Shown: positions 1 through 9,403, counted from the first letter of the stretch. The stretch is DNA of 39,478 nucleotides from Avisuccinivibrio sp964424565 (GCA_964424565.1 CAYRIZ010000017.1:1-39478), one strand, 5' to 3'. Notes: a model not told the origin generated them from the letters alone. Made by a program: numbers and translations.

Positions 1-3000
1 ATAAGTTTCCTTAAGCCTGTTGTCCAGCAGCTCATAAGTATCATTGGCGTTATTGTCATTCTGCGAGTCCTGACCCACGGAATAAGGAGGATTGCCGACA
101 ATCACCTGGATCTCAGTTCCCAGCTCCTTTTGCAGTTTCTGATTATTCAGCTGCAGTGCTGACTGGAACAAATCATTGGCCGGATGGGCCGCAAAGGTAT
201 CAGTCCACAGCAGCACGTCATTGGGCTTGTAATCCTGATCTGTCTGCATGACCGCATGATAGGCAGTCTCAATATTCAGCGCGGCAATGTAGTAGGCCAG
301 CGGCACAATCTCATGGGCATGCAGGTCGTGCTCGTATTTGTACTTGAGATGCTCTTCATCTATAAGCCCGCTTTGAATCAGGCGTACTATATAACTGCCG
401 GTGCCGGTAAAGGGGTCCAGAATATGCAGCCCGGGCTCATTGATGGAGCGCCCGAACTCTTTTTCCAGCAGCCAGGCTGCCGATTTGTTCATGAAATCCA
501 CAATTTCAAGCGGGGTATAGACTATGCCCAGCTTGTCCTGCATCCGGGGAAAAGCCTTTTTGAAGAAATTATCGAATATTTCCTTAATAAAGGTCTGCCG
601 GGCCAGCTCATCTTTGCCGGTCTGGGCCGACAGGCGTCTCTTCACATCGCCGTAGAAAGGCTCGAGCAGTTTGCGGCAGGCCTTCATGGCCTGTTTGTCC
701 AGCTTGTCCAGCACCTGCGTCATGGCCTTGGAGATGGGGTTCTGCTCGGCAAAGGGATAGGCATCAAACAGGGCATCGAGCACAGGCTTGATCACCACAT
801 GCTGCCCCAGCATCTCAATCACGGCATCGTCATCAGGCTCGCCGTTGAGGGTACGGCCCAGCTCGGCCTTAAATTCATCCAGCGCCTGCCTGGAGCTGGG
901 ATCTTCCTGCACAATCCTGGTGATGTGCCTGATCTGGGTCTGGCAGATTTCGCCTACATCCTCCGCCCAGTCGGCCCATTCCATGCGGTTGCCCACCCGT
1001 TTGACCATGCGGGTCTTGAGCTGCTCCTCAAAGTACTGATCCCGCTCCAGCTCCAGCATGGTCTGAATAGGCTCTTTATAATCATCTTCGCCAGGCTTCT
1101 TTTTTGTCTTTCCGGATCCGCTGCCTGCTTTTTTGCCCTTGGGTTTGATTTTGTCGTGACTGACGGCAATCACCTCGATGCGCTCGGGATTAATTCTGCC
1201 GGTCTCGCCGTCCACTGCCCGCCCAAAGGTGGAATCAATGGACTTGAGTGCATTTAAGACCTGCCACACCACCTCAAATTCTCTGTTGTGTTCCAGCACA
1301 TAAGCCGGGTCAACTCCACTGGGTACCACCACCGGCAGAATGACATAGCCACGCTCCTTGCCCGGAGCCGTACGCATCACCCGTCCTACGGTCTGCACCA
1401 CATCCACTACCGAGCGCCGGGGAGACAAAAAGGCCACGGCATCCAGAGCAGGTACGTCCACGCCTTCTGACAGGCAGCGCACATTAAACAGCATTCGGCA
1501 CTGATCTTCTGTCGGATCTTCACGCAGCCAGGAGAGCAGCTCATCCTTCTGCACGGCATTCATGCTGCCGTCTATATGCCGGGCTTCAATCTGCAGCCCG
1601 TGGGTCTGAGCGTATTCCTGCTCATCGAATTTATCGCCCAGCTCCTTTTGGAGAAAAGCCTTTTCCCGGCTCTTATAGGCATCAATCACCTCAGCGCAGT
1701 ATTGGGTGAAAACCTTGGAGGAGCTGACGCGGGCATCGTTTGACTTCTCAATGCGCTGGGCAAAAGCCACCGCCCGCTTCATGGGATTTTTACTGCCTCC
1801 GCCCTGCTCTCCCTTAAAGTCCAGTTTGGTCAGTGCCCGCCAGAGACCGATAATTCTGGTGGCATTATTGACGCTGAGACCGTCCAGACCTTCAATTTGG
1901 GTAAAGAGCTCATTATCTTCGGTAAACACGGATTCACTGATGGACAGCACTATGACCTTGTAGTCCACCAGGCAGTGCAAATCTATAGCCCGGGTAAAGG
2001 AAATGGTGGCAAAGGTCTTGCCGTAGATTTTCTCGTCATCCATGGAGTAGAGCACCAGGTCGGCACTGCCGGCCGCCTGTGTGCGCGGGACTGCACCATA
2101 GATTTTGGGCGTGGCGGTCATATACAGCCGCTTGCGGCTCCTGATGAAATCATTGCTGTGCACCAGGGTGAAATAGCTTTCCTCGCCCTCAGAGCGCCGG
2201 CGGCGGCTCTTTTTCTTAGTGCCGTCTGCCGCGGTGTCAGAAGAACTCTCTGCCTCCTGGCCGCCATCCGGCAGCTCACTTTTAAAGAAACTGCCGCAGG
2301 TCCGGTGGGCTTCATCGCAGATGATGAGGTCAAAGTCAGCCATACCCATCAGCTGGGCCTCGTGAATCACCGCAATGGACTGATAGGTGGAGAAAATCAC
2401 CGTGAGGTGATTCTGCGGCTGCTCATTCAGGGCCTTTGTCACCTGCTCATACAGTTTGTCTGCCTGCGTGGTGGCAGGATAGGCCAGCTCGTCTACGGTG
2501 GTTAAGTTGTCTATATCGTGACCATCCACCTTACCGGTGGTGCTGTCGGAGCAGACGGCAAAGGCGGTAATGGCCAGGGCGCAGTTGCGCTTCCAGTCGG
2601 TCAGGGTCTGGGAGAGCAGTGACAGTGAAGGCACCAGAAAGAGTACAAAACTTCTGCAGTCTGCCTGCTGTGCCGCCAGCTGCTCCACCAGTTTCATGGA
2701 GGTAAAGGTTTTGCCTGTACCGCAGGCCATGATGAGCTTGCCGCGATCTGCAGTCTCAAAGCCCTTGAGGACCTTATCAATGCATTCCTTTTGATAGCCC
2801 CTCAGCCGGCGCACCGGCATCAGCGCCTTCTCTCCCTGCGTATAGGCAGCCCAGTTCACATTGGAGCGCGCCAGCTTGTCATAGGAGATGACCTCTACAG
2901 GCACGGCCTTGCCCCTGAGATCGGTCAGCACATTCGGCGACCAGCCGGTATTGGTGGCTATCAGCAGCCGGCGGGTAAAGTACTTCTTGTCCGAGGCACT

Positions 3001-3471
3001 GATAAAGGAATCTATATCTGCTTTGCTGACCTGACGATCCTTTTGATAAAGCTTGCACTGTATAGCGGTGTAACCTGCATCCTTGGCATTGACGCCTACC
3101 AAATCAATACCTGTGTCCCGAGCAGAGGAGGTCAGTTCAGGATGCTGTTGGGCCCAGTCCTTGTAGGTTAAAACAGCAGTGAAAAAATCGCTGTAGGCAG
3201 CATCCAGCTGCAGCCAGTCCTGAATCAGGGTCTCAAACCTGGTACCGGCATCGCGCTTGGTCAGCGTATTGACGCGCATGGCATTGATCAGCTCATCAAA
3301 AGCCCTGATATTGTCCTGTTCTGCCCGGGCGGTATCCTGCTCTTTTTCTGCATCCAGTTCCTGATGTACACGCGCGCTTTCCTCTGCGGTGTCGTGAGCG
3401 GTCATGACCTCTTCCACCGCGAGGTTTTGTCCAGAGCTGTTGACTGATCTCTGATTTTCCTGATTTTCCAT
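1..3471 (-). CDS. Type ISP restriction-modification enzyme (nuclease-helicase-methyltransferase), C-terminus beyond window
   Basis: The frame is open from the ATG at 3471 to the left edge (1157 codons), so the 3' end is missing. Domains in order: a coiled, acidic N-terminus; an Mrr-like nuclease core with D123 and Q138-x-K140 (PD-(D/E)xK type); an SF2 helicase with Walker A ACGTGKT near 249-255, DEAH box at 386-389 and a QTVGRVMR motif VI; a charged linker rich in Lys/Gly; then an N6-adenine methyltransferase with DPFTGTGS (1019-1026) and NPPY (1127-1130). This order matches single-chain Type ISP enzymes such as LlaGI and LlaBIII (about 1,570 residues), which cut after convergent translocation and methylate one strand of an asymmetric site. 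The target-recognition domain would lie beyond base 1, so specificity cannot be judged. The start is supported by GAGGAG six bases upstream. No frameshift was seen in the stretches translated, so the enzyme is probably intact up to the edge. Confidence 0.9.
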   Translation of the reverse strand, partial: MENQENQRSVNSSGQNLAVEEVMTAHDTAEESARVHQELDAEKEQDTARAEQDNIRAFDELINAMRVNTLTKRDAGTRFETLIQDWLQLDAAYSDFFTAVLTYKDWAQQHPELTSSARDTGIDLVGVNAKDAGYTAIQCKLYQKDRQVSKADIDSFISASDKKYFTRRLLIATNTGWSPNVLTDLRGKAVPVEVISYDKLARSNVNWAAYTQGEKALMPVRRLRGYQKECIDKVLKGFETADRGKLIMACGTGKTFTSMKLVEQLAAQQADCRSFVLFLVPSLSLLSQTLTDWKRNCALAITAFAVCSDSTTGKVDGHDIDNLTTVDELAYPATTQADKLYEQVTKALNEQPQNHLTVIFSTYQSIAVIHEAQLMGMADFDLIICDEAHRTCGSFFKSELPDGGQEAESSSDTAADGTKKKSRRRRSEGEESYFTLVHSNDFIRSRKRLYMTATPKIYGAVPRTQAAGSADLVLYSMDDEKIYGKTFATISFTRAIDLHCLVDYKVIVLSISESVFTEDNELFTQIEGLDGLSVNNATRIIGLWRALTKLDFKGEQGGGSKNPMKRAVAFAQRIEKSNDARVSSSKVFTQYCAEVIDAYKSREKAFLQKELGDKFDEQEYAQTHGLQIEARHIDGSMNAVQKDELLSWLREDPTEDQCRMLFNVRCLSEGVDVPALDAVAFLSPRRSVVDVVQTVGRVMRTAPGKERGYVILPVVVPSGVDPAYVLEHNREFEVVWQVLNALKSIDSTFGRAVDGETGRINPERIEVIAVSHDKIKPKGKKAGSGSGKTKKKPGEDDYKEPIQTMLELERDQYFEEQLKTRMVKRVGNRMEWADWAEDVGEICQTQIRHITRIVQEDPSSRQALDEFKAELGRTLNGEPDDDAVIEMLGQHVVIKPVLDALFDAYPFAEQNPISKAMTQVLDKLDKQAMKACRKLLEPFYGDVKRRLSAQTGKDELARQTFIKEIFDNFFKKAFPRMQDKLGIVYTPLEIVDFMNKSAAWLLEKEFGRSINEPGLHILDPFTGTGSYIVRLIQSGLIDEEHLKYKYEHDLHAHEIVPLAYYIAALNIETAYHAVMQTDQDYKPNDVLLWTDTFAAHPANDLFQSALQLNNQKLQKELGTEIQVIVGNPPYSVGQDSQNDNNANDTYELLDNRLKETY

Positions 3472-3501
3472 GCAGCACTCCTCAAGCAGTAACAAAAATG
3501 A

Positions 3502-3516
3502 CCCGCAGTCTGCGGG
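3502..3516. promoter_or_regulatory. Perfect dyad upstream of the Type ISP gene
   Basis: CCCGCAG-T-CTGCGGG is a perfect 7+1+7 inverted repeat about 31 bases upstream of the restriction-modification start codon. An AT-rich TATAAA-like element on the minus strand near 3541-3546 would place the dyad inside the 5' leader, where it could be an operator or an RNA hairpin. The divergent ribbon-helix-helix protein is a candidate ligand; this is inference. Confidence 0.4.
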
Positions 3517-3579
3517 CAGGGCTTTGGCAAAGCATATTTATTTTATACGAAACTCGCGCCGGTTGCCGGCTGCAGCTCC

Positions 3580-3604
3580 CATCTGCCGGAGAGACGGGCA
3601 GATG
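3580..3604. promoter_or_regulatory. Inverted repeat in the RM/RHH divergent region
   Basis: CATCTGCC and GGCAGATG (3580-3587 and 3597-3604) form perfect 8-bp arms around a 9-base spacer, about 100 bases before the ribbon-helix-helix start. No T-run follows on either strand, so an operator is more likely than a terminator. Its sequence is unrelated to the dyad at 3502-3516. Confidence 0.35.
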
Positions 3605-3706
3605 AAGAGACGGGGCGGTCTTGGGGGAAAACTCTCAAACTCTGCTGCCCACAGTAACTTTCCATGCTAAAATTTTTTCGACTTGGGCTGATGTCGGGAC
3701 GCATAA

Positions 3707-3985
3707 ATGAACAGCAATGAACAGGAAGAAAAAGTAGAAGAAGCAGCAGCTGATCAGCCGCGCAGACGACGGGGACGGCAGCCTGTAGATCCGGCAGACA
3801 AAAAAGTACAGATCACCTTCACCCTCACCCCTTCTCTGCTCGCCAGAGTCAATGCCAAGGCTCAGGAGCACAGCATGTCACGCACGGCCTTTATCAATCT
3901 GGCCCTGGACAATGCCTGCCGCTGCGGTATTGCCCCGCTTTCCAAAGAAGATTTGATAGCCTTCCTAAAGGAAATCAACAAATAG
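3707..3985 (+). CDS. Small ribbon-helix-helix DNA-binding protein
   Basis: 92 residues. The N-terminal third is acidic then strongly basic (RRRRGRQP), followed by a strand-like stretch KVQITFTLTP (about 45-54), a first helix SLLARVNAKAQEHS, the turn MSR, and a second helix TAFINLALDNAC. That is the Arc/CopG ribbon-helix-helix pattern: a homodimer whose beta-ribbon reads the major groove. It is transcribed away from the Type ISP restriction-modification gene with 235 bp between the starts, the arrangement expected of an autoregulating controller, though an orphan antitoxin-like regulator is equally possible. No toxin-sized partner follows; ispH lies convergently 109 bp downstream. The ATG has a weak GGGA element upstream. 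Family call good, role uncertain. Confidence 0.75.
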   Translation: MNSNEQEEKVEEAAADQPRRRRGRQPVDPADKKVQITFTLTPSLLARVNAKAQEHSMSRTAFINLALDNACRCGIAPLSKEDLIAFLKEINK

Positions 3986-4045
3986 CAGGCTGCCGTTTTG
4001 CCGGCGGCAGGCCGCCTCGTTCAGGGCAATTTTCTGCCGCAACTG

Positions 4046-4066
4046 CCGCCCCCCCCTGAAGGGCGG
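4046..4066. terminator. Possible hairpin between convergent RHH gene and ispH
   Basis: CCGCCC (4046-4051) pairs with GGGCGG (4061-4066). On the plus strand the stem is followed by TTTGCCGGTCTTTT, a poor U-tract. It lies between two convergent genes and may end either transcript; the weak T-run keeps confidence low. Confidence 0.35.
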
Positions 4067-4094
4067 TTTGCCGGTCTTTTGCCGGTCTGCAGAT

Positions 4095-5030
4095 CTACAG
4101 TCCGGCCGGCAGGGCAAAGGAGCGCATGCTGCCTTTCTTCCCTACGCTTTCAATGGCGGTCATGCCATGCTCTTTTAGGAAGTTCAGCAGATCATCCACC
4201 ACATATTCAGGTACGGAAGCGCCGGCACTCACTCCCACGGCTTCGGCCTCAGCCAGCCAGTTTAAGTCCACCTGAGTGTAATCGTCTACCAGGAAAGCCT
4301 GGCAGCCGGCCTTGACGGCTACCTCACGCAGCCGGTTGGAATTGGAGGAATTGGCCGATCCGGCCACCAGGATCAGATCGCACAGGGAGGCCAGTTCCTT
4401 GATGGCACTTTGTCTGTGCTGTGTGGCAAAGCAGGTGTCATCGCGCAGCGGCCCTTCAATGGCGGGGAAACGCTCCTTTAAGGCCTGTACGGTCAGCGCC
4501 GTCTCATCCACCGAGAGCGTGGTCTGCGTGGCAAACACGGCATGCTCAGGGTCATGCAGCTGCAGCCCGGCCACATCCTCAGGCGTCAGGATCACATGCA
4601 CCCGCGTGGGATCTCCGGCATACTGCCCTATGGTGCCCAGCACCTCCTGATGCCCCTCATGGCCTATGACCACGGCATCATAGCCCCGCTCGGCGGCCTT
4701 GTTCATCTTAAAGTGAATGCGCTTGACCAGCGGGCAGGTGGCATCAATGATGGTAAAGCCCAGCTCCTGCGCCTTTTTAAAGGTCTCAATACTCACCCCG
4801 TGGGCTGAAAAAATCAGCACGGACTGCGGCGGCACCTCATCGAGGCTTTCCACAAAATGCGCGCCGCTGGCGGCCAGATCGCTGACCACATGCTGATTGT
4901 GCACCACCTCATGCAGTACATAAACCCGCTCCCGGCCGTAACGCTGCAGCGCCACTTCCACCGTCTTAATGGCTCTTTCCACCCCGGCGCACATGCCACG
5001 GGTATTGGCCAGATATACCTTAAAAGCCAT
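4095..5030 (-). CDS. ispH: 4-hydroxy-3-methylbut-2-enyl diphosphate reductase IspH (LytB)
   Basis: Last enzyme of the MEP isoprenoid pathway: an iron-sulfur protein that reduces HMBPP to IPP and DMAPP in the cytoplasm. 311 residues, close to the usual 310-320. The three cluster cysteines are visible: C14 in RGMCAGV, C99 in DATCPLV and C200 in DDTCFATQHRQ. The substrate-site motifs HEVVHN, SAHGV and GHEGHQE are also present. The start at 5030 has an AAGGA ribosome site. It is the last gene of ribF-ileS-lspA-ispH, starting 51 bases after the lspA stop; in Escherichia coli fkpB sits between these two, and here it is absent. Confidence 0.97.
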   Translation of the reverse strand: MAFKVYLANTRGMCAGVERAIKTVEVALQRYGRERVYVLHEVVHNQHVVSDLAASGAHFVESLDEVPPQSVLIFSAHGVSIETFKKAQELGFTIIDATCPLVKRIHFKMNKAAERGYDAVVIGHEGHQEVLGTIGQYAGDPTRVHVILTPEDVAGLQLHDPEHAVFATQTTLSVDETALTVQALKERFPAIEGPLRDDTCFATQHRQSAIKELASLCDLILVAGSANSSNSNRLREVAVKAGCQAFLVDDYTQVDLNWLAEAEAVGVSAGASVPEYVVDDLLNFLKEHGMTAIESVGKKGSMRSFALPAGL

Positions 5031-5081
5031 GATTTTTCCTTGAAAAAAGAAAACCTGCCGCAGCAGGTTCTCAAAGACAAA

Positions 5082-5627
5082 TTACTGTCTGCCGCCTGAC
5101 GGCTGATCTTCAGCCTTGCCTTTTTCCGGCGTGTGGCCGAACAGCGAGATCGCAATCAGCAGCACAGCTCCGCTGCAGACGGCAATATCGGCTATGTTGA
5201 AGGCAGGATAAGCCCAGAAGAAATCCTCTCCCCTGATGTAGAAGAGCAGGAAATCCACCACATAGCCCAACACTACCCGGTCTATAAGATTGCCTGCCGC
5301 CCCGCCTATGAACAGGGCAAAGGCCGTGCAGGTCAGGCGGTGACTGCGGGGCGTCCGGCGCAGCAGCAGCAGGAAGCCCAGCCCTATGACCACGGCAATG
5401 CCGGCAAAGAACCAGCGCTGCCAGCCGCCCATGTCAGCCAGAAAGCTGAAGGCGGCACCGTAATTGTAGACATGCACCAGATTGAAAAAAGGCGTGACCT
5501 CTATACCCATGGTCCCCGCTTCAATACGGGTGACACACAGGTATTTGCTGAGCTGATCCAGCACGATCACCAGACAGCTCAGCCACAAATAGATCAGGCC
5601 TGATTGACGCAGCGGCAGTTTCAGCAT
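5082..5627 (-). CDS. lspA: Lipoprotein signal peptidase (signal peptidase II)
   Basis: Inner-membrane aspartyl protease that removes signal peptides from prolipoproteins after diacylglyceryl transfer. 181 residues, slightly longer than the 164 of E. coli because of a polar C-terminal tail. Four hydrophobic segments are visible (about 10-30, 70-90, 98-115, 140-163). The catalytic pair is D125 in GYVVDF and D147 in FNIADIA, with the family motif GNLIDR (112-117) and FNLVHVYNYGAAF in the first periplasmic loop. It starts two bases after the ileS stop, so the two are very probably co-translated. One client is in this window: the outer-membrane factor at 13866-15308 carries a lipobox. Confidence 0.97.
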   Translation of the reverse strand: MLKLPLRQSGLIYLWLSCLVIVLDQLSKYLCVTRIEAGTMGIEVTPFFNLVHVYNYGAAFSFLADMGGWQRWFFAGIAVVIGLGFLLLLRRTPRSHRLTCTAFALFIGGAAGNLIDRVVLGYVVDFLLFYIRGEDFFWAYPAFNIADIAVCSGAVLLIAISLFGHTPEKGKAEDQPSGGRQ

Positions 5628-5629
5628 GC

Positions 5630-8452
5630 TTAAGCAAACAGCCTCTTCTCGCCCTGGCCGCGGACGTTTTCAATGCAGCGCGGGCACAGACCAGGGAACT
5701 CAGGATCTGCACCGGTCTCAGCCTCATGATGCCAGCAGCGCTCGCAGCGCGGAGCGGCGGACTTGCTGACCACAAAGCTCAGGCTGCCGTCGGCACTGAC
5801 AAAGGCACCTTCAGGGGCGGGACCTGCCATCAGGTCGGCGCGGGAAGTAATGAGCACAAAGTGCAGCTCGGAGGCCAGGGCCTGCAGCACGGCAGAGAGC
5901 TGCTCATTGCGGCAGTAGATCTGCACTTCAGCTTCCAGGGAGCCGCCAATGACGCCGGCGGCGCGGGCCTGCTCTATGGCACGGTTGGCTTCATCGCGGA
6001 AGGCCAGCACCTGCTGCCAGTACTCATGGCTGAACTTGGAATCGGCCGGCAGTTCCTGCAGACCGTCAAACCAGGTCTGAGTGAAGACGAATTCATCGCG
6101 GGTGCCGGGCATGGCTTCCCAGGCTTCCTGAGCGGTAAAGGAGAGGATGGGGGCAATCCAGCGCACCAGGCTCTCGGCTATCAGATAGAGGGCAGTCTGG
6201 CAGGATCTGCGGGCCAGGCAGTCGGCTTTGGCCGTGTACTGTCTGTCCTTGATGATATCCAGATAGAAGGAGCCCATTTCTATGGAGCAGAAGCGCATCA
6301 GGCTCTTGACCACCAGGTGGAAGTCATAATTGTCATAATCGTGCACTATGGACTGCTGTGTATGCAGAGCCTGGGATACGGCCCAGCGATCGAGCTCGAT
6401 CATCTGATCGAAAGGCACCATGTCCTTCTGCGGGTCAAAGCCGTTTAAGTTGGCCAGCAGGAAGCGTATGGTATTGCGCACGCGGCGGTAGGAGTCGGAG
6501 GCCCGCTTGAAGATCTCATCGGAGACGGCGATTTCACCGGTGTAGTCGGTGGAGGCCACCCACAGGCGCAGCACATCGGCACCCAGCTTGTCCATTACGC
6601 TCTGCGGAGCTATGACATTGCCCAGGGACTTGGACATCTTGCGGCCCTGACCGTCCACGGTAAAGCCGTGGGTCAGCACCTCGCGGTAAGGGGCTTCATT
6701 CTTCATGGCCACAGAGAGCATCAATGAGGACATGAACCAGCCGCGGTGCTGATCTGAGCCTTCCAGATACATGTCGGCCTTGTGGGTGAACTCCGGACGC
6801 TGATCCACCACGGAGAAGTGGGTGGAGCCGGAATCAAACCACACATCCAGAGTGTTGGGATCCTTGTAGTAGAGCGGAGCCTCTTCCGGGCCGATCAGCT
6901 CTTCCACCGTGAAGTCCCACCAGGCCTGAATGCCTTTCTGCTCTACGGCAGCGGCTACCTTTTCCATGATCTCAGAGGTGCGCGGATGCAGCTCACCGGT
7001 CTGCTTGTTGATCAGAATGGCTATAGGCATGCCCCAGGTGCGCTGACGGGAAATACACCAGTCCACACGCTGTGAGACCATGGCCTCAATACGGTTTTGT
7101 CCCCAGGCCGGGATCCAGCGTACCTTGCGGATCTCCTCCAGGGCCTTCTGCCGCAGTCCGTGCTCATCCATGCTGATGAACCACTGCGGAGTGGCGCGGA
7201 AGATGACCGGAGTCTTGTGACGCCAGCAGTGCGGATAGCTGTGCATTATAGTGCGGCTGCAAAGCAGTGCGCCTCTCTCCTGCAGCAGCTTGATGACCTC
7301 GGGATTGGCCTTGAAGACGTTCAGTCCGGCAAAGTAAGGAGTACCCTCAACAAAGCAGCCGTCGGGGCCTACAGGGTTGTACATCTCCACATTGTACTTC
7401 TGGCAGACATTGTAGTCGTCTATACCGTGGGCCGGAGCGGTGTGCACGCAGCCGGTACCGTCTTCAGTGGTGACATGGGCACCTAGGACTACCAGGACTT
7501 CGCTCTCCAGGAAGGGATGATGGAACTTCAGGCCCTCCAGCACAGCACCGGGCTGTACGGCCAGCACTTCATAAGATGCAGCACCCAGGCGCTCCATTAC
7601 GGCCGGCACCAGATCCTCGGCCATGATCAGGCGCTGAGCAGCATCATTGACCTGTACCTGCACCAGGGCATAGTTGAAGTTGCCGTTGAGGCAGATGGCC
7701 TTGGAGGCAGGCAGGGTCCACGGGGTGGTGGTCCAGATGACGCAGCCTACGGTGCCCTCTCCTGCAGTGGTACCAAAGGCCTGCAGCACGGCGGCCTCGT
7801 CCACGGCAGGGTAACGCACATCTATGGCATAGGACTTGACGTCGTAATACTCCACCTCGGCTTCAGCCAGGGCGGACTGGCAGTCCAGGCACCAGTACAC
7901 CGGCTTTTTGCCGCGCACAAAGTGACCGTTTTCTATCACTTTGCCCAGGGCACGCAGGGTATCGGCCTCGGTCTTGAAGTCCATGGTGATATAGGGATGA
8001 TCCCAGTCACCCAGCACGCCCATGCGCTTGAAGTCCTTCATCTGGCCGGCAATCTGGGCGCGGGCGTAGCGGCGGCACTCTTCACGGAACTGAGCGGCAT
8101 TGACCTTGACGCCTGGTTTGCCTACCAGACCTTCCACCTTGAGCTCAATGGGCAGACCGTGGCAGTCCCAGCCCGGTACATAGGGGCTGTCCAGACCATT
8201 CATGGTCTTGGACTTGACGATGATGTCCTTTAAGATTTTGTTGATGGAGTGACCGATGTGAATGCTGCCGTTGGCATAGGGAGGGCCGTCGTGCAGAATA
8301 TACTGGTTGCAGCCGCAGCGGGACTCCCTTACTTTCTGATACAGACCGCGCTTTTCCCAGTCTGCCAGCATTTTGGGCTCGCGTTTGGCCAAATCACCAC
8401 GCATCGGAAAGCTGGTGGTCGGTAAATTTAAGGTTTGCTTATAATCAGCCAT
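5630..8452 (-). CDS. ileS: Isoleucyl-tRNA synthetase
   Basis: Class I aminoacyl-tRNA synthetase that charges tRNA-Ile and edits valine. 940 residues against 938 in E. coli. The HIGH signature is at 65-68 within PPYANGSIHIGH and the KMSKS loop is at 605-609 within GRKMSKSLGN. The editing domain carries GTGCVHTAPAHG. The C-terminus has the zinc-finger pairs CERCWHH and CPRC, typical of the bacterial, mupirocin-sensitive type. It starts six bases after the ribF stop and runs into lspA, giving one ribF-ileS-lspA-ispH transcription unit. Confidence 0.98.
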   Translation of the reverse strand: MADYKQTLNLPTTSFPMRGDLAKREPKMLADWEKRGLYQKVRESRCGCNQYILHDGPPYANGSIHIGHSINKILKDIIVKSKTMNGLDSPYVPGWDCHGLPIELKVEGLVGKPGVKVNAAQFREECRRYARAQIAGQMKDFKRMGVLGDWDHPYITMDFKTEADTLRALGKVIENGHFVRGKKPVYWCLDCQSALAEAEVEYYDVKSYAIDVRYPAVDEAAVLQAFGTTAGEGTVGCVIWTTTPWTLPASKAICLNGNFNYALVQVQVNDAAQRLIMAEDLVPAVMERLGAASYEVLAVQPGAVLEGLKFHHPFLESEVLVVLGAHVTTEDGTGCVHTAPAHGIDDYNVCQKYNVEMYNPVGPDGCFVEGTPYFAGLNVFKANPEVIKLLQERGALLCSRTIMHSYPHCWRHKTPVIFRATPQWFISMDEHGLRQKALEEIRKVRWIPAWGQNRIEAMVSQRVDWCISRQRTWGMPIAILINKQTGELHPRTSEIMEKVAAAVEQKGIQAWWDFTVEELIGPEEAPLYYKDPNTLDVWFDSGSTHFSVVDQRPEFTHKADMYLEGSDQHRGWFMSSLMLSVAMKNEAPYREVLTHGFTVDGQGRKMSKSLGNVIAPQSVMDKLGADVLRLWVASTDYTGEIAVSDEIFKRASDSYRRVRNTIRFLLANLNGFDPQKDMVPFDQMIELDRWAVSQALHTQQSIVHDYDNYDFHLVVKSLMRFCSIEMGSFYLDIIKDRQYTAKADCLARRSCQTALYLIAESLVRWIAPILSFTAQEAWEAMPGTRDEFVFTQTWFDGLQELPADSKFSHEYWQQVLAFRDEANRAIEQARAAGVIGGSLEAEVQIYCRNEQLSAVLQALASELHFVLITSRADLMAGPAPEGAFVSADGSLSFVVSKSAAPRCERCWHHEAETGADPEFPGLCPRCIENVRGQGEKRLFA

Positions 8453-8458
8453 GAATAA

Positions 8459-9403
8459 TTACCTTGCCTGGAACTGAAATTCCTCTTGTTTTAGAACCTC
8501 TGCAGCTTGTGCGCAGTCACGCAGCAGCTGCTCCCTGAGAGCAGACAAATCGGCAAATTTCTGCTCTGAGCGCAGTTTTGCCATGAAAAACACCTCGATT
8601 TCCCTGCCGTAAAGATCGCCGCTGAAGTCAAACAAATTGACCTCGAGCAGACTGCGGGTGCCCTGTACAGTGGGCCGGTTGCCTACATTAGCCACTCCGT
8701 CAAACATACCCTGCGGAGTTTTTACTCTGACGGCAAAGACGCCCTGCAGCGGGCTGACCTTGCGTAGCAGATTGACATTAGCTGTCGGAAATCCCAGCCG
8801 GCGGCCCAGCCTCTGCCCGTGTACCACCCGGCCGGACATGGAAAAAGGCCGTCCCAGCAGCCCGGCTGCGGCCTGCAGATCACCGCAGGAGAGCAGTTCC
8901 CGAATTCTGGTGCTGGAAATACGTTCACTGCCACCGCGGCCGTTGACGGCAGCTATGGCAAAGGCGGCTATGCCCAGAGGGGCACACAGCCGCTGTAAAT
9001 CGGCAAAATCCGCCGCCCCGCGGCGGCCGAAGGAGAACAGTGAGCCCACCACCACGCACTGCACATTAAGCTCCTGCAGCAGGGCGGCATATTCCTCCGG
9101 AGACTTGCCGGCAAAATCCCGGTTAAAGGAGACGCAGAACACCATCTCCACCCCGGCTGCCCGAAAAGCCTTGAGCTTGTCGCGCAGACTGTACAGCCGC
9201 GGCGGCACAGTATGCCCGAAAAATTCCCGCGGCTGCGGCTCAAAGATCATGACCGCACTGTGCAGATCACGGGCGCGGGCCTCCTGCTGCATTTTGGCAA
9301 TGACCGCCCGGTGTCCCTGATGAAAACCGTCAAAATTGCCCACGGCCAGAGCAATACCCCGTGATCGGTCATGGTAATCGGCAAAGTGGCGGTATAAACG
9401 CAT
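8459..9403 (-). CDS. ribF: Bifunctional riboflavin kinase / FAD synthetase
   Basis: Makes FMN and FAD from riboflavin. 314 residues, as in E. coli (313). The N-terminal FAD synthetase (nucleotidyltransferase) domain shows AVGNFDGFHQGH near 21-32 and the ISSTRIREL motif near 163-171. The C-terminal riboflavin kinase domain shows GRRLGFPTANV near 200-210 and GVANVGNRPTV. It is the first gene of the ribF-ileS-lspA-ispH unit and is divergent from rpsT, the usual gammaproteobacterial arrangement. The ATG at 9401-9403 is the only sensible start. Confidence 0.96.
   Translation of the reverse strand: MRLYRHFADYHDRSRGIALAVGNFDGFHQGHRAVIAKMQQEARARDLHSAVMIFEPQPREFFGHTVPPRLYSLRDKLKAFRAAGVEMVFCVSFNRDFAGKSPEEYAALLQELNVQCVVVGSLFSFGRRGAADFADLQRLCAPLGIAAFAIAAVNGRGGSERISSTRIRELLSCGDLQAAAGLLGRPFSMSGRVVHGQRLGRRLGFPTANVNLLRKVSPLQGVFAVRVKTPQGMFDGVANVGNRPTVQGTRSLLEVNLFDFSGDLYGREIEVFFMAKLRSEQKFADLSALREQLLRDCAQAAEVLKQEEFQFQAR

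Noticed and set aside
184..1257. 357-codon plus-strand ORF near the left edge
   Set aside because: It lies antisense to the helicase-methyltransferase region of the Type ISP gene, which has clear catalytic motifs on the minus strand.
5726..8233. Several long plus-strand ORFs opposite ileS
   Set aside because: ileS on the minus strand has HIGH, KMSKS and zinc motifs over its full length; the opposite frames show no domain.
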